From Streptacidiphilus pinicola (GTDB lineage: Bacteria > Actinomycetota > Actinomycetes > Streptomycetales > Streptomycetaceae), in assembly GCF_003258295.1 (NCBI RefSeq), contig NZ_QKYN01000007.1, forward strand, positions 62,001 to 126,000: a stretch of 64,000 nucleotides of DNA, written 5' to 3'. The translations under genes were made by a program, and so were the position numbers. Shown here piece by piece: positions 33,865 to 42,408 of this stretch. Numbering within the stretch: the first letter of the stretch is position 1; each line of letters opens with the position of its first letter. The notes below the pieces were generated by a model. It worked only from the letters and a program-made list of their open reading frames with translations. It was not told the origin of the DNA and did no database searches.

Positions 33865-34629
33865 TCAGCCGAGCCGGCGGGTGACGCGCTCGTCCGCGAT
33901 GCGGCGGGCCATCGTCTCCGGGGCCACCGACCCGCTGTGCCGGCACAGCACCACGCTGCCGCCGACCACCAGCGGTGCCAGCAGCCCGCCGGCCAGGCCG
34001 TCCCAGTCGCTGAAGCCGAGCGTGGACAGGACCCGGTCCTCCTCGCCCAGCCCCAGCTGCTTCGCCTGCTCCGCCGCCAGCGACACCACGTGCGAGCCGC
34101 TCAACTGCTCGCCGTCGATCTCCAGCGCGGGACGCGCCGGGTCCACCGGCGCGTACGGCACGAAGCGGTCGCCCTGCGCCGGGACCTCGACCGCGTAGTC
34201 CACGAAGCCGTCCGGCAGCTGCGGGAAGCGGCCGCCGAGCGGCCGCAGCGCCAGCGCCACCCGTTCGCCCTCGCAGGCCAGCGCCTCCTCCAGCGAGTCC
34301 GGCCCGCTCACCACCAGCTGCGCCTTGGCCGGATCGCCGCCCGGACAGGCCAGCACCCCCAGCGACCAGCAGGCGAACAGCCAGATCGCACTCTGCCAGT
34401 GCGCGGGCAGCAGCAGCGCGCACCGGTCGTCCGGTGCGGCCAGCAGCTCGTCCTGCAGCAGGTTCGCGGTCTTGGCCACCCAGTTGTCGAACGTCTTGAC
34501 GGAGAGCTCGACCCGCTCGCCCGTCGCGTCGTCGTAGAAGGTGATGAGTGGGCGGGCCGGATCGGATTCGAGGAGGGAGCGCAGCAGATCGGCGGGGGAC
34601 TCTGCGCCGCTGAAGGGTGTCTGGCTCAT
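33865..34629 (-). CDS. TIGR03089 family protein
   Basis: A 254-residue protein matching TIGR03089, an actinobacterial family related to the N-terminal half of acyl-CoA synthetases (LITFYDDATGERVELSVKTFDNWVAKTANLL). The adenylation core motifs and the C-terminal domain of true ligases are absent, so catalysis is doubtful. In Streptomyces this gene usually sits between LCP genes and the F420 genes, as here. Its function is not known. It diverges from the DNA glycosylase gene by 82 bp. Confidence 0.88.
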   Translation of the reverse strand: MSQTPFSGAESPADLLRSLLESDPARPLITFYDDATGERVELSVKTFDNWVAKTANLLQDELLAAPDDRCALLLPAHWQSAIWLFACWSLGVLACPGGDPAKAQLVVSGPDSLEEALACEGERVALALRPLGGRFPQLPDGFVDYAVEVPAQGDRFVPYAPVDPARPALEIDGEQLSGSHVVSLAAEQAKQLGLGEEDRVLSTLGFSDWDGLAGGLLAPLVVGGSVVLCRHSGSVAPETMARRIADERVTRRLG

Positions 34630-34699
34630 GGTGGTGCCCAGCCTACGGCGTGAGCGGGGTGAAGGGACCAGACCCCCCGCCGCTAACTTTGCGTGCCGG

Positions 34700-34711
34700 T
34701 AACCTGGCCGA
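34700..34711 (+). promoter_or_regulatory. -10 box of a probable leaderless promoter
   Basis: TAACCT (34700-34705) lies six nucleotides before the GTG of the DNA glycosylase gene, so transcription probably starts at the start codon. Confidence 0.5.
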
Positions 34712-35668
34712 GTGAGAAGCGGGACAGGCGCGACGACGGGGACCAGTGAGTCCGTGCGGGTCTGGAAGCCCGACGGGCCGCTCGACCTCGCGATGACCTT
34801 CGGTTTCCTGCGGCGCGGCCCCCTCGACCCCGCCTACCGGCGCACCCGCGACGGCGCGCTCTGGCGTGTCTCGCGCACCCCCGCCGGCGTCGGCACGCTC
34901 CGGCTCCGCACCCGCCCCGCCGAGGGCTCCGTCGAGGCGACGGCCTGGGGCCCGGGTGCGTCCTGGCTCCTCGACGCCGTGCCGCGCCTGCTCGGCGCGG
35001 AGGACGACCCCTCCTCCTTCGACCCGCGCGACCAGCGCCTGCTGCGCGACGCGCACCGCCGGAATCCAGGCCTCCGGATCGGCCGCACGGGCCTGGTGAT
35101 GGAGTCGTTGGTCCCCGCGATCCTGGAACAGAAGGTCACCACCGGTGAGGCGTACGAGGCGTGGCGCACCCTGCTGCGCGCCTACGGCGAGCCGGCGCCC
35201 GGGGGCGCCGCGGTGCCCCCCGTGATGTACGCGCCGCCCGCGGCGCGCGACTGGGCGATGATCCCCACCTGGGCCTGGCACCGCGCGCGCGTCGACGGCA
35301 AGCGCGCGGCCACCGTCGTGCGCGCGGCGAAGCTCGCTCCGCGCCTGGAGGAGGCCTCCGTCATGCCCCCGGCCGACGCGGTGGCCCGGCTGACCACCGT
35401 CCCCGGCATCGGCGCCTGGACGGCGGCGGAGACCCTCCAGCGCAGCAACGGCGACGCGGACGCCGTGTCCGTCGGCGACCTCCACCTCCCCAACACGGTC
35501 GGCTGGGCGCTGGCCGGCCGCGAGCGGAGCGACGACGCGGTGATGCTCGAGCTCCTGGAGCCGTATCGCCCCCACCGCTACCGCGTCTGCCGCCTGCTGT
35601 ACACGCTCCGCGTCGCCGCGCCACGGCGTGCACCGAGGTACGCGCCGCACGATTTCAGGGACATGTAG
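34712..35668 (+). CDS. AlkA/HhH-GPD-type DNA-3-methyladenine glycosylase
   Basis: A 318-residue base-excision glycosylase. The helix-hairpin-helix plus GPD signature is LTTVPGIGAWTAAETLQRSNGDADAVSVGDLHL, with the catalytic Asp in VSVGDLHL. The N-terminal part (GPLDLAMTFGFLRRGPLDPAY) matches actinobacterial members. It should remove alkylated purines. The GTG start is leaderless by position. The 3' end is 19 bp from the convergent fbiB stop. No Fe-S cysteine cluster is present, separating it from MutY/Nth types. Confidence 0.92.
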   Translation: MRSGTGATTGTSESVRVWKPDGPLDLAMTFGFLRRGPLDPAYRRTRDGALWRVSRTPAGVGTLRLRTRPAEGSVEATAWGPGASWLLDAVPRLLGAEDDPSSFDPRDQRLLRDAHRRNPGLRIGRTGLVMESLVPAILEQKVTTGEAYEAWRTLLRAYGEPAPGGAAVPPVMYAPPAARDWAMIPTWAWHRARVDGKRAATVVRAAKLAPRLEEASVMPPADAVARLTTVPGIGAWTAAETLQRSNGDADAVSVGDLHLPNTVGWALAGRERSDDAVMLELLEPYRPHRYRVCRLLYTLRVAAPRRAPRYAPHDFRDM

Positions 35669-35687
35669 TCGCATCGCCCCTGGCGAA

Positions 35688-37001
35688 CTACCGCACCGTC
35701 AGAAAGTGTTCCGGGTCGCGGGGTGGGCGCGACGGCGCCGGAGCTGCCGGGCGGCCGACGGCGACGGCGCCCATCGGGTCCCAGTCCGAGGGCAGGTCCA
35801 GGACCTCGCGCACGGTGTCGCGACAGAACATCGTCGAGGAGACCCACGCCGAGCCCAGACCCTCACCCGCGAGTGTCACGAGCATGTTCTCGACCGCCGC
35901 CCCCATCGCCACCACGAACATCTCCCGCTCCGCGGCGGCGCGGCGCGCGTCGGGGTAGGCGTGGGAGCCGTCCATGACGAGGCACGGGACGACCAGGTAC
36001 GGCGCGTTGCGCAGGACGTCACCCCGGCGGACGCGGCGGGCGACGCGCTCGGGGGGCCAGCCGTCGAGGTCGACGAGGTCGCGGTTCCAGGCGGCGAGCA
36101 TCGCGTCGAGGAGGCGGGTCCGGCTCGCCTCCGACTCCAGGAGGACGAAGCGCCACGGCGTGGTGTGGTGCGGGGCGGGAGCCGCGATCGCCGCGGCGAC
36201 CGCGCGGCGGACCGCGCCGACGTCGACCGGCTCGTCGGTGAACGCACGGACCGTGCGCCGGCCGTGGACGGCCTCGCGGACGGACTCGGAGGTGCCGAGG
36301 CGGAAGAGGTCCTCCTCGGCGGGACGGATCAGCGGGCGGACGCCGTCGCCGTCGTCCTCCGTCACGACGTGGGCGAGGCCGCGCACGATCGCGACCGGGC
36401 GGCCGGAGGTCTTGCCCTTCACCAGGTCGGCCGCCGCGGCCAGTTCGTCGGCGGTGGCGGTGACTGTCAGGGACAGCTCGTTGCCGTGGCGGTCGACGCG
36501 GCCGCGGTGGTCCTCCAGGACCGCGACGCCCGCGGCGCCGATCGCGACGTCGGTGAGGCCGTTGCGCCACGGGCGGCCGAAGGTGTCGGTGACCAGCACG
36601 CCCACGCGGGCGCCGGTCAGTTCGTGCAGGCGCTTCCGCAGCGCGCGCGCCGAGGCGTCCGGGTCCTCCGGGAGCAACAGCACGGTGCCGGGCGGCGTGT
36701 TGGACGCGTCGACGCCGGCCGCGGCCATGACCAGGCCCTGACGGTTCTCCACGATCCGGGTGCGGCCGCGCCGGGCGACGACGCGGACGGACTCCGCGTC
36801 GATCGCGGCCTCGCGGTCGACGGCCTGCACGATCCGGCCTTCGGCCTTGCTGACGACCTTGGAGGTGACCACGACCAGGTCGCCGTCGCGCAGCGCGAAA
36901 CCGTCCGTGCCGACGAGCAGCGCGGCGAGGTCGTCGCCCGCCGCGATCTCCGGCAGGCCGTCGACGGCGACGATCTCGACGGAGTCGGCGACGCCGCTCA
37001 C
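35688..37001 (-). CDS. fbiB: Coenzyme F420:L-glutamate ligase fused to an FMN oxidoreductase
   Basis: A 437-residue bifunctional actinobacterial FbiB. Residues about 1-240 are CofE-like gamma-glutamyl ligase ([37 protein letters not shown]). Residues about 250-437 are a nitroreductase-fold domain ([29 protein letters not shown]) that reduces dehydro-F420-0 in mycobacterial FbiB. GTG start overlaps the fbiA stop (GTGA), so the two are coupled and act in sequence. No fbiC or fbiD homologue lies in the window, so they must be encoded elsewhere. Confidence 0.95.
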   Translation of the reverse strand: MSGVADSVEIVAVDGLPEIAAGDDLAALLVGTDGFALRDGDLVVVTSKVVSKAEGRIVQAVDREAAIDAESVRVVARRGRTRIVENRQGLVMAAAGVDASNTPPGTVLLLPEDPDASARALRKRLHELTGARVGVLVTDTFGRPWRNGLTDVAIGAAGVAVLEDHRGRVDRHGNELSLTVTATADELAAAADLVKGKTSGRPVAIVRGLAHVVTEDDGDGVRPLIRPAEEDLFRLGTSESVREAVHGRRTVRAFTDEPVDVGAVRRAVAAAIAAPAPHHTTPWRFVLLESEASRTRLLDAMLAAWNRDLVDLDGWPPERVARRVRRGDVLRNAPYLVVPCLVMDGSHAYPDARRAAAEREMFVVAMGAAVENMLVTLAGEGLGSAWVSSTMFCRDTVREVLDLPSDWDPMGAVAVGRPAAPAPSRPPRDPEHFLTVR

Positions 37002-37966
37002 GCGCGCACCTGCTCGGCCAGCTCCAGCGCCTGACGGGCCATCGCCGCCGAGGCGTCGAGGTCGGTCATCAGCAGCGGCACCGCGCGGCAGGCGATGCCC
37101 GCGGCCTCGACCTCGGCGACCGCCGACTCGTCGCCGGTGTGCACGAGCCAGCCGTCGAGGAGCTCGGAGCCGTAGTGCAGGGCGACGGCTGCCGCGGTCG
37201 TCTCCACGCCGACGGCCTCCAGCACCTTGTCGGCCATGCCGCGCACCGGCGCGCCGCCGACGATGGGGGAGAGACCGACGACCGGCGCCTGCGCGGCGAC
37301 CAGCGCCTCGCGCACGCCGGGGACGGCGAGGATCGTGCCGATCGAGACGACCGGGTTGGACGGCGGCAGCAGGATCACGTCCGCCTCGGCGATCGCCTCG
37401 ACCACGCCGGGTGCCGGCTTCGCCGTCTCGGCGCCGACGGGCAGGATCGCCTGGGCGGGGACGGAGGCGTGGAGCTTGACCCAGTACTCCTGGAAGTGGA
37501 CCGCGCGGCGCTTGCCGTCCTGCTCGGGGTCCTCGATGACGACATGGGTCTCCACGCGGTCGTCGGTCATCGGGAGCAGCCGCACGCCCGGCTGCCAGCG
37601 GTCGCACAGCGCCTCGGTGACCGCGCTGAGCGGGTAGCCCGCGCCGAGCATCTGGGTGCGGACGATGTGGGTGGCGAAGTCGCGGTCGCCCAGCCCGAAC
37701 CAGGACGGACCGACGCCGTAGGCGGCGAGCTCCTCCTTGACCGACCAGGTCTCGTCCGCGCGGCCCCAGCCCTGCTCCTCGTGGATGCCCCCGCCGAGGG
37801 TGTACATCACGGTGTCCAGGTCGGGGCAGACCTTCAGCCCGAACAGATGGATGTCGTCGCCGGTGTTCCCGATGACGATGATCTCGTCGGCGGGGCCGAC
37901 CGCCGCCTTGAGCCCGCGCAGGAAGCGGGCCCCGCCGATCCCTCCGGCCAGAACGGTGATGCGCAT
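36998..37966 (-). CDS. fbiA: 2-phospho-L-lactate (phosphoenolpyruvyl) transferase of F420 synthesis
   Basis: A 322-residue CofD/FbiA enzyme that joins the activated phospho-C3 unit to the deazaflavin Fo. Hallmarks: [42 protein letters not shown], and [26 protein letters not shown] lies 7 nt before the ATG. It is followed by fbiB with a four-base overlap. The 112-bp upstream gap contains a repeated 11-mer and an inverted pair. Confidence 0.96.
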   Translation of the reverse strand: MRITVLAGGIGGARFLRGLKAAVGPADEIIVIGNTGDDIHLFGLKVCPDLDTVMYTLGGGIHEEQGWGRADETWSVKEELAAYGVGPSWFGLGDRDFATHIVRTQMLGAGYPLSAVTEALCDRWQPGVRLLPMTDDRVETHVVIEDPEQDGKRRAVHFQEYWVKLHASVPAQAILPVGAETAKPAPGVVEAIAEADVILLPPSNPVVSIGTILAVPGVREALVAAQAPVVGLSPIVGGAPVRGMADKVLEAVGVETTAAAVALHYGSELLDGWLVHTGDESAVAEVEAAGIACRAVPLLMTDLDASAAMARQALELAEQVRA

Positions 37967-37982
37967 GCGGCTGCTTCCTCTG

Positions 37983-38036
37983 TGAGACCCACGGCTGTGC
38001 GATTCAGGCTGTGCGATGTCGGGACGTGAGGTCTCA
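37983..38036. repeat. Direct 11-bp repeat inside an inverted pair, fbiA upstream region
   Basis: GGCTGTGCGAT occurs at 37993-38003 and 38007-38017 (14-bp period). Around it, TGAGACC (37983-37989) and GGTCTCA (38030-38036) are exact reverse complements. The spacing of the direct repeats is not far from a helical turn and a half, so a regulator-binding site is possible. Confidence 0.5.
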
Positions 38037-38078
38037 GGATAGATCGACAGCCCGCCTGCGCCGCCGTGTGGTTCGCGC

Positions 38079-38804
38079 TCAGTCGAGGGTGAGGCCGAGC
38101 AGGCGGTGCAGGGCGTCCGCGCCGGGAGGGGTGACCCGCAACGCGCGGCCCGTCCCGATCGGTTCGACCCAGCCGGCGTCCCGCGCGTGGGCGCAGAGCG
38201 CCGAGCCGAGCACGCCGGCGAGATGCGGACGGCGCTCGGTCCAGTCGAGGCAGCTGCGCACCAGCGGACGCGAGCCGCGGCGCGGCCCGTCCAGGTCGAC
38301 GCCGATCCCGGCCAGCCAGGCGCGGCCGGGCGGGGTGACGGCGAGACCCGTGTCGTCCGCGACCACGCCGCGCGCCACCAGCGCGTCGGCGATGCCGACG
38401 CCGAGCCGGCCGGCGAGGTGGTCGTAGCAGGTGCGGGCGCGGGCCTCCGCGCTGCGGCGGACGCTCTCGCGCAGGTTGCGCGGCGCGGGCGCGGGTCCGG
38501 GGGCCGATGTGTTCGCGAAGGCGGCCAGGCCCTCGACCAGCGCGGCGGTGTCGGGCCCGGCCAGCCGCAGATAGCGGTGCCGGCCCTGGCGCTCCTCGAC
38601 CAGCAGGCCGCCGGCGACCAGCCGGGACAGCTGCTCGCTCGCGGTGGAGGCCACGACGCCCACGTGGTGGGCCAGTTCGCTCGCGGTCCAGGCCCGGCCG
38701 TCGAGCAGGGCGAGGCAGATCGCGGCCCGGGTCGGGTCGGCCAGCAGCCCGGCGAACCGGGCCAGGGGTTGCGCGGAGGGTTGCGCGGGGGGTTGCGCGG
38801 ACAT
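38079..38804 (-). CDS. ArsR-type winged-helix regulator with C-terminal effector domain
   Basis: A 241-residue protein. The N-terminal wHTH (LARFAGLLADPTRAAICLALLDGRAWTASELAHHVGV, then STASEQLSRLVAGGLLVEERQGRHRYLRL) is ArsR-like; the extra about 140 residues form a conserved C-terminal domain (YDHLAGRLGVGIADALVARGVV) found with this subtype in actinobacteria. No metal-binding CxC is seen in the DNA-binding part. The start has a short QPPAQPSAQP repeat. It faces the PEP-mutase-like gene across a perfect palindrome, its likely operator. Confidence 0.9.
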   Translation of the reverse strand: MSAQPPAQPSAQPLARFAGLLADPTRAAICLALLDGRAWTASELAHHVGVVASTASEQLSRLVAGGLLVEERQGRHRYLRLAGPDTAALVEGLAAFANTSAPGPAPAPRNLRESVRRSAEARARTCYDHLAGRLGVGIADALVARGVVADDTGLAVTPPGRAWLAGIGVDLDGPRRGSRPLVRSCLDWTERRPHLAGVLGSALCAHARDAGWVEPIGTGRALRVTPPGADALHRLLGLTLD

Positions 38805-38824
38805 ACCGCCATGATGCCCGCGCC

Positions 38825-38848
38825 ACGGTTCGGCGCCCGCCGAACCGT
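38825..38848. promoter_or_regulatory. Perfect 11-2-11 palindrome, probable ArsR-type operator
   Basis: Arms ACGGTTCGGCG (38825-38835) and CGCCGAACCGT (38838-38848) are exact reverse complements separated by CC. The site lies over the -35 region of the rightward gene, whose -10 box TAGCGT is at 38857-38862, and 20 bp upstream of the start codon of the leftward regulator gene. Size and position fit binding by the dimeric regulator and repression of both genes. Confidence 0.8.
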
Positions 38849-38856
38849 CCCGCGCC

Positions 38857-38868
38857 TAGCGTGGCCGT
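38857..38868 (+). promoter_or_regulatory. -10 box of a leaderless promoter
   Basis: TAGCGT (38857-38862) lies six nucleotides before the ATG of the next gene. The same CCTAGCGT-to-ATG arrangement recurs before the epimerase gene and the GT2-DUF2064 gene. Confidence 0.6.
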
Positions 38869-39702
38869 ATGACGATCTCCGATCCGTCCGTGCCCGTGAG
38901 CTCGGTCGCCTCCGCCGATGCCTTCCGCGAGCTGCACCACCGGCCTGGGGAGCCGCTGCTGCTGCCGAACGCCTGGGACCACGCCTCCGCGTGCGCGCTG
39001 GCCGAGGCCGGGTTCGCCGCCGTCGGCACCACCAGCCTCGGCGTCGCCGCCGCGGCCGGGCTGCCGGACGGGGCCGGGCGGACCCGCGGGGAGACGCTCC
39101 GGCTGGTCCGGCAGCTCGCCCGACCGATCAGGAGCGGTCGCCTCCTGCTGACGGTCGACATCGAGGGCGGCTTCAGCGACGACCCGGCCGAGGTCGCCGC
39201 GCTCGCGGGCGAACTCGCCGGGGCGGGCGCGGTCGGCGTCAACCTGGAGGACGGCCGCGCCGACGGCGGCCTGACGCCCGCGCCGCTGCACGCGGCGAAG
39301 ATCCGGGCCGTCAAGGCGGCCGTGCCCTGGCTCTTCGTCAACGCGCGCACGGACACGCACTGGCTGCGGCGCGGCGACCTCGCCGAGACGACGTCCCGGT
39401 TGGCGGCCTATCAGGACGCGGGCGCGGACGGCGTGTTCGTGCCGGGGCTGGCCGAGGAGGGGTCCGTCGTGGCGGCGGTGGGCGCGACCGGGTTGCCGCT
39501 CAACGTGCTGGCCGTTCCGGGCGGGCCCTCGCTCGCCCGTCTCGCCGAGCTGGGAGTGCGCCGCGTCAGCCTCGGCTCGCTGCTCTTCCGGCTGGGCCTC
39601 GGCACGGCCGTCGACGCCGCGGTCCGCCTGCGCGCCGGGGATGCCCTGCCGTCCGCCCCCCGGGCCCTCGACTACGGCGCGGTGCAGGCCCTTACGGAGT
39701 GA
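38869..39702 (+). CDS. Isocitrate lyase/PEP mutase superfamily enzyme
   Basis: A 277-residue protein of the PEP mutase/ICL superfamily. Conserved blocks: LLLPNAWDHASACALAEAGF, LLLTVDIEGGFSDDP (metal-binding acids), VGVNLEDG and LFVNARTDTHW. The lyase KKCGH motif of isocitrate lyase is missing. Stand-alone members are often annotated carboxyphosphonoenolpyruvate phosphonomutase-like or oxaloacetate hydrolase-like; the reaction cannot be fixed. It is likely repressed by the divergent ArsR-type protein. Confidence 0.88.
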   Translation: MTISDPSVPVSSVASADAFRELHHRPGEPLLLPNAWDHASACALAEAGFAAVGTTSLGVAAAAGLPDGAGRTRGETLRLVRQLARPIRSGRLLLTVDIEGGFSDDPAEVAALAGELAGAGAVGVNLEDGRADGGLTPAPLHAAKIRAVKAAVPWLFVNARTDTHWLRRGDLAETTSRLAAYQDAGADGVFVPGLAEEGSVVAAVGATGLPLNVLAVPGGPSLARLAELGVRRVSLGSLLFRLGLGTAVDAAVRLRAGDALPSAPRALDYGAVQALTE

Positions 39703-39719
39703 TGACGCGACGGCGTTCC
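39691..39719. promoter_or_regulatory. Half-sites related to the glycosylation-module motif
   Basis: CTTACGGA (39691-39698) and GCGTTCC (39713-39719) match the two ends of the 17-nt motif found at 43235-43251 and 45379-45395. The pair is centred about 54 nt before the epimerase start codon, the same distance as the motif before the GT2-DUF2064 gene. Confidence 0.4.
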
Positions 39720-39745
39720 CTGCTGCTTTGCCGCTCGGGCGGGCC

Positions 39746-39758
39746 TAGCGTCGACGGC
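39746..39758 (+). promoter_or_regulatory. -10 box of a leaderless promoter
   Basis: TAGCGT (39746-39751) lies seven nucleotides before the ATG of the epimerase gene, in the context GGGCCTAGCGT. No Shine-Dalgarno sequence is present. Confidence 0.55.
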
Positions 39759-40811
39759 ATGGAGGTACTGCTGACCGGCGGAGCCGGCTTCATCGGAACG
39801 GCGATCGCGAGAGCACTGCTCGCGGACGGGCACACCGTTCACGTTTTTGATCGGTGCAGCCTGGATCGGCGGTTCACATCGGTGCCGGGGGTCACCTCGG
39901 TGATCGGTGATCTCCGCGACCCCGGCGTCGTCGCGGTCGCGCTGCGCGGCGTCGACGCGGTCTGCCACCAGGCCGCGAAGGTCGGCCTCGGTGTGGACTT
40001 CGCCGACGCGCCCGACTACGCCGCCGCCAACGACCTCGGCACCGCCGTGCTGCTCGCCGCGATGGCGCGAGCGCACGTCCGGCGCCTGGTGCTGGCCGGC
40101 TCGATGGTCGTCTACGGCGAGGGCCGCTACGACTGCGCCGAGCACGGCACGGTCCCGGCTCCGCCGCGCCGCGTCGCCGACCTCGACGCGGGCCGCTTCG
40201 AGCCGCGCTGCCCGCGCTGCGGCGCGGAACTGACGCCCGGTCTGGTTGACGAGGATGCCCCGGCCGACCCGCGCAATGTCTACGCGGCGACCAAGCTCCA
40301 CCAGGAGCACCTGGCCTCCGCATGGGCCCGCTCCTGCGCCGGCACGGCGGTCTCGCTGCGCTACCACAACGTCTACGGCCCCGGCCTGCCCCGGGACACC
40401 CCGTACGCCGGGGTTGCCGCGCTCTTCCGCTCGGCGCTGGCGCGCGGCGAGTCCCCGCGCGTCTTCGAGGACGGCGGGCAGCGCCGCGACTTCGTCCACG
40501 TCACGGACGTCGCCTCGGCGAACGCCGCGGCGCTCGCGTCCCTGGACGACCGCGAGCCCGGCTCCTTCCGCGCCTACAACGTCGGCAGCGGCGAGGTCCG
40601 CACGGTCGGCGACCTCGCCTCCGCGCTCGCCGACGCGTACGGCGGCCCCGCGCCGACCGTTACGGGGGAGTACCGCCTCGGCGACGTCCGCCACATCACG
40701 GCGGACTCCCGCCGCCTGCGCGCGGACCTGGGCTGGCGCCCCCGGGTCTCCTTCGCGGACGGCATGGCGGAACTGGTCACGGAGAGCCTGGATTCCTACG
40801 CGAGGAACTGA
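39759..40811 (+). CDS. NAD-dependent sugar epimerase/dehydratase with probable zinc site
   Basis: A 350-residue extended short-chain dehydrogenase. It has the NAD motif GGAGFIGTAIARALL, the active-site YxxxK as NVYAATK, and RRDFVHVTDVA. Inserted between strand and active site is a segment with C126-x2-H129 and C151-x2-C154 (YDCAEHG and CPRCG) that looks like a zinc ribbon. Its promoter shows a leaderless -10 box and half-sites shared with the GT2-DUF2064 operon. The 3' end overlaps the convergent cupin gene by 16 bp. The nucleotide sugar is unknown; dTDP- or GDP-sugars are both possible. Confidence 0.88.
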   Translation: MEVLLTGGAGFIGTAIARALLADGHTVHVFDRCSLDRRFTSVPGVTSVIGDLRDPGVVAVALRGVDAVCHQAAKVGLGVDFADAPDYAAANDLGTAVLLAAMARAHVRRLVLAGSMVVYGEGRYDCAEHGTVPAPPRRVADLDAGRFEPRCPRCGAELTPGLVDEDAPADPRNVYAATKLHQEHLASAWARSCAGTAVSLRYHNVYGPGLPRDTPYAGVAALFRSALARGESPRVFEDGGQRRDFVHVTDVASANAAALASLDDREPGSFRAYNVGSGEVRTVGDLASALADAYGGPAPTVTGEYRLGDVRHITADSRRLRADLGWRPRVSFADGMAELVTESLDSYARN

Positions 40812-41257
40812 CGCAGCGCGTCCCGGTGCCCGGCCGGCAGGTCCGCCTCGACGGCGAACTCGTGGTCCGCGAAGTCGAACCCCGGCGTCACGACCTCCGC
40901 GACCAGCGCGTACCGGGCTCCGTCCGGCAGCCGCGACGCCTTCCACCAGCCGCCGGGGACGAGCAGATGCCGCTCGTCCCCGCCCCCGAGCACCCGCACC
41001 CGCAGCCGCCCCTCGCGGTCGACCGTGTGGTACTCGACGGGGTCGCCCTCCAGGAAGAAGTGCAGGATGTCGCTCCGGTTCCGGTGCAGCCGTCCGCACG
41101 GCTGCTCGGCCGTCATCAGGTAGTAGATCGACGTCGCCGTCGGCCGTTCGCCGCCCGGGTGGGGATGTGGATGCGGGCTCGTGTAGATCCGCCGGAAGTA
41201 CCCGCCCTCGGGGTGCGGCTCCAAGCCGAGTGACTCGATCAGCTCGCGGTCGCGCAT
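40796..41257 (-). CDS. DUF985-type cupin protein
   Basis: A 153-residue single-cupin protein. The opening IESLGLEPHPEGGYFRRIY and the core LHRNRSDILHFFLEGDPVEYH are characteristic of DUF985, which resembles RmlC-like sugar epimerases in fold. It lies 17 bp downstream of the histidine kinase, in the same operon, and overlaps the convergent epimerase gene by 16 bp. A role in sugar modification would fit the neighbours but is inference. Confidence 0.87.
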   Translation of the reverse strand: MRDRELIESLGLEPHPEGGYFRRIYTSPHPHPHPGGERPTATSIYYLMTAEQPCGRLHRNRSDILHFFLEGDPVEYHTVDREGRLRVRVLGGGDERHLLVPGGWWKASRLPDGARYALVAEVVTPGFDFADHEFAVEADLPAGHRDALRQFLA

Positions 41258-41274
41258 GCCTTCACGTGAGGCCG

Positions 41275-42408
41275 TCACCAGGCCGCCGTGGGCAGCGCGA
41301 TCTCGAAGCGGCAGCCGCCGTCGACGTTGTGGACGGAGGCGCGGCCGTCGTGGGCTTCGACGATGCCGCGGACGATGGCGAGGCCGAGGCCCGCGCCGGC
41401 CTCGCCGGCGGCGGGGGTGGCTCGGGGGGTGCGCGCCGTCGCGCCGCGGAAGCCGGTCTCGAAGACGCGGGGGAGGTCGGCCTCCGGGATGCCGCCGCAG
41501 CCGTCGGTCACGGAGACGACCACCTCCCGTTCCAGCTGCCACGCCGCGACCGCGACCGTCCCGTCCATCGGTGTCGCGCGGATCGCGTTGACCAGCAGGT
41601 TGGCCAGCACGCGGGTGATCTCGCGCGGGTCGACCTCCACCGGGACCGGCGCGATGCCGTGGCCGACCAGCCGCACGCCCCGCTCCTGCGCCAGCGGGTA
41701 TGCGCCGGCTATCGCGTCGCCGACCAGGTCGTAGACGGAGACCCGGGACAGCGTCAGCGTCAGCGCGCCCGCCTGGATCCGGGAGAGCTCGAAGAGGTCG
41801 TCGACCATGCCGGTGAGGCGGTCCACCTCGGTGCGGATCCACCGGTGGTAGCGGGCGGGGTCCTGCGCGACGCCGTCCTCCAGGGCCTCGGCCATCGCCC
41901 GCAGCCCCGCCAGCGGGGTGCGCAGGTCGTGGGAGATCCAGGCGATCAGCTCGCGCCGCGAGGACTCCAGCGCGCGTTCGCGCTGCCGCGACTCGGCCAG
42001 CCGCGCGCTGGTCGCGGCCAGCTCCGCGCCCAGCGCCTGCAGCTCCGAGCTGAGCGGTACGGCCGGCGCCGTGAAGCCGGCGTCGCTGCCGACGGTCCGC
42101 ACCGCGCGCCGCAACTCCTGGCTGCCGATCGCGACCTGACGCGCCAGCAGCCAGGCCACCAGCAGCGACACCACCGAGCCCATCGCCAGCACCACCACGA
42201 CCACCCCGTAGTCGTGCCGGGACAGGAACATCGCCTGCGCCACCGCGATCGTCCCGGCCGCCACCGCCAGCACGGTCACCAGCGCGACCGTGAACAGCGA
42301 CCAGGACAGCGAGCGGCGGCGCAGCAGCACCACCGCGGGCCACCCCGCGAGCCCGGCCGCTCCCGCGCCGAGCGCCGCGTAGGAGGCCATCACCAGCAGG
42401 TCAGGCAT
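41275..42408 (-). CDS. Sensor histidine kinase with two membrane helices
   Basis: A 377-residue kinase. After a short N-terminal helix, further hydrophobic segments (FTVALVTVLAVAAGTIAVA and YGVVVVVLAMGSVVSLLVAWLLA) leave almost no extracytoplasmic loop, so sensing is likely within the membrane or by a partner. H-box WISHDLRTPLAGL, N-box LANLLVNAI and G-boxes DGCGGIP and GAGLGLAIVRG are intact. It overlaps the upstream response-regulator gene by 8 bp and precedes the cupin gene by 17 bp. It probably senses envelope or lipid-linked sugar state. Confidence 0.92.
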   Translation of the reverse strand: MPDLLVMASYAALGAGAAGLAGWPAVVLLRRRSLSWSLFTVALVTVLAVAAGTIAVAQAMFLSRHDYGVVVVVLAMGSVVSLLVAWLLARQVAIGSQELRRAVRTVGSDAGFTAPAVPLSSELQALGAELAATSARLAESRQRERALESSRRELIAWISHDLRTPLAGLRAMAEALEDGVAQDPARYHRWIRTEVDRLTGMVDDLFELSRIQAGALTLTLSRVSVYDLVGDAIAGAYPLAQERGVRLVGHGIAPVPVEVDPREITRVLANLLVNAIRATPMDGTVAVAAWQLEREVVVSVTDGCGGIPEADLPRVFETGFRGATARTPRATPAAGEAGAGLGLAIVRGIVEAHDGRASVHNVDGGCRFEIALPTAAW

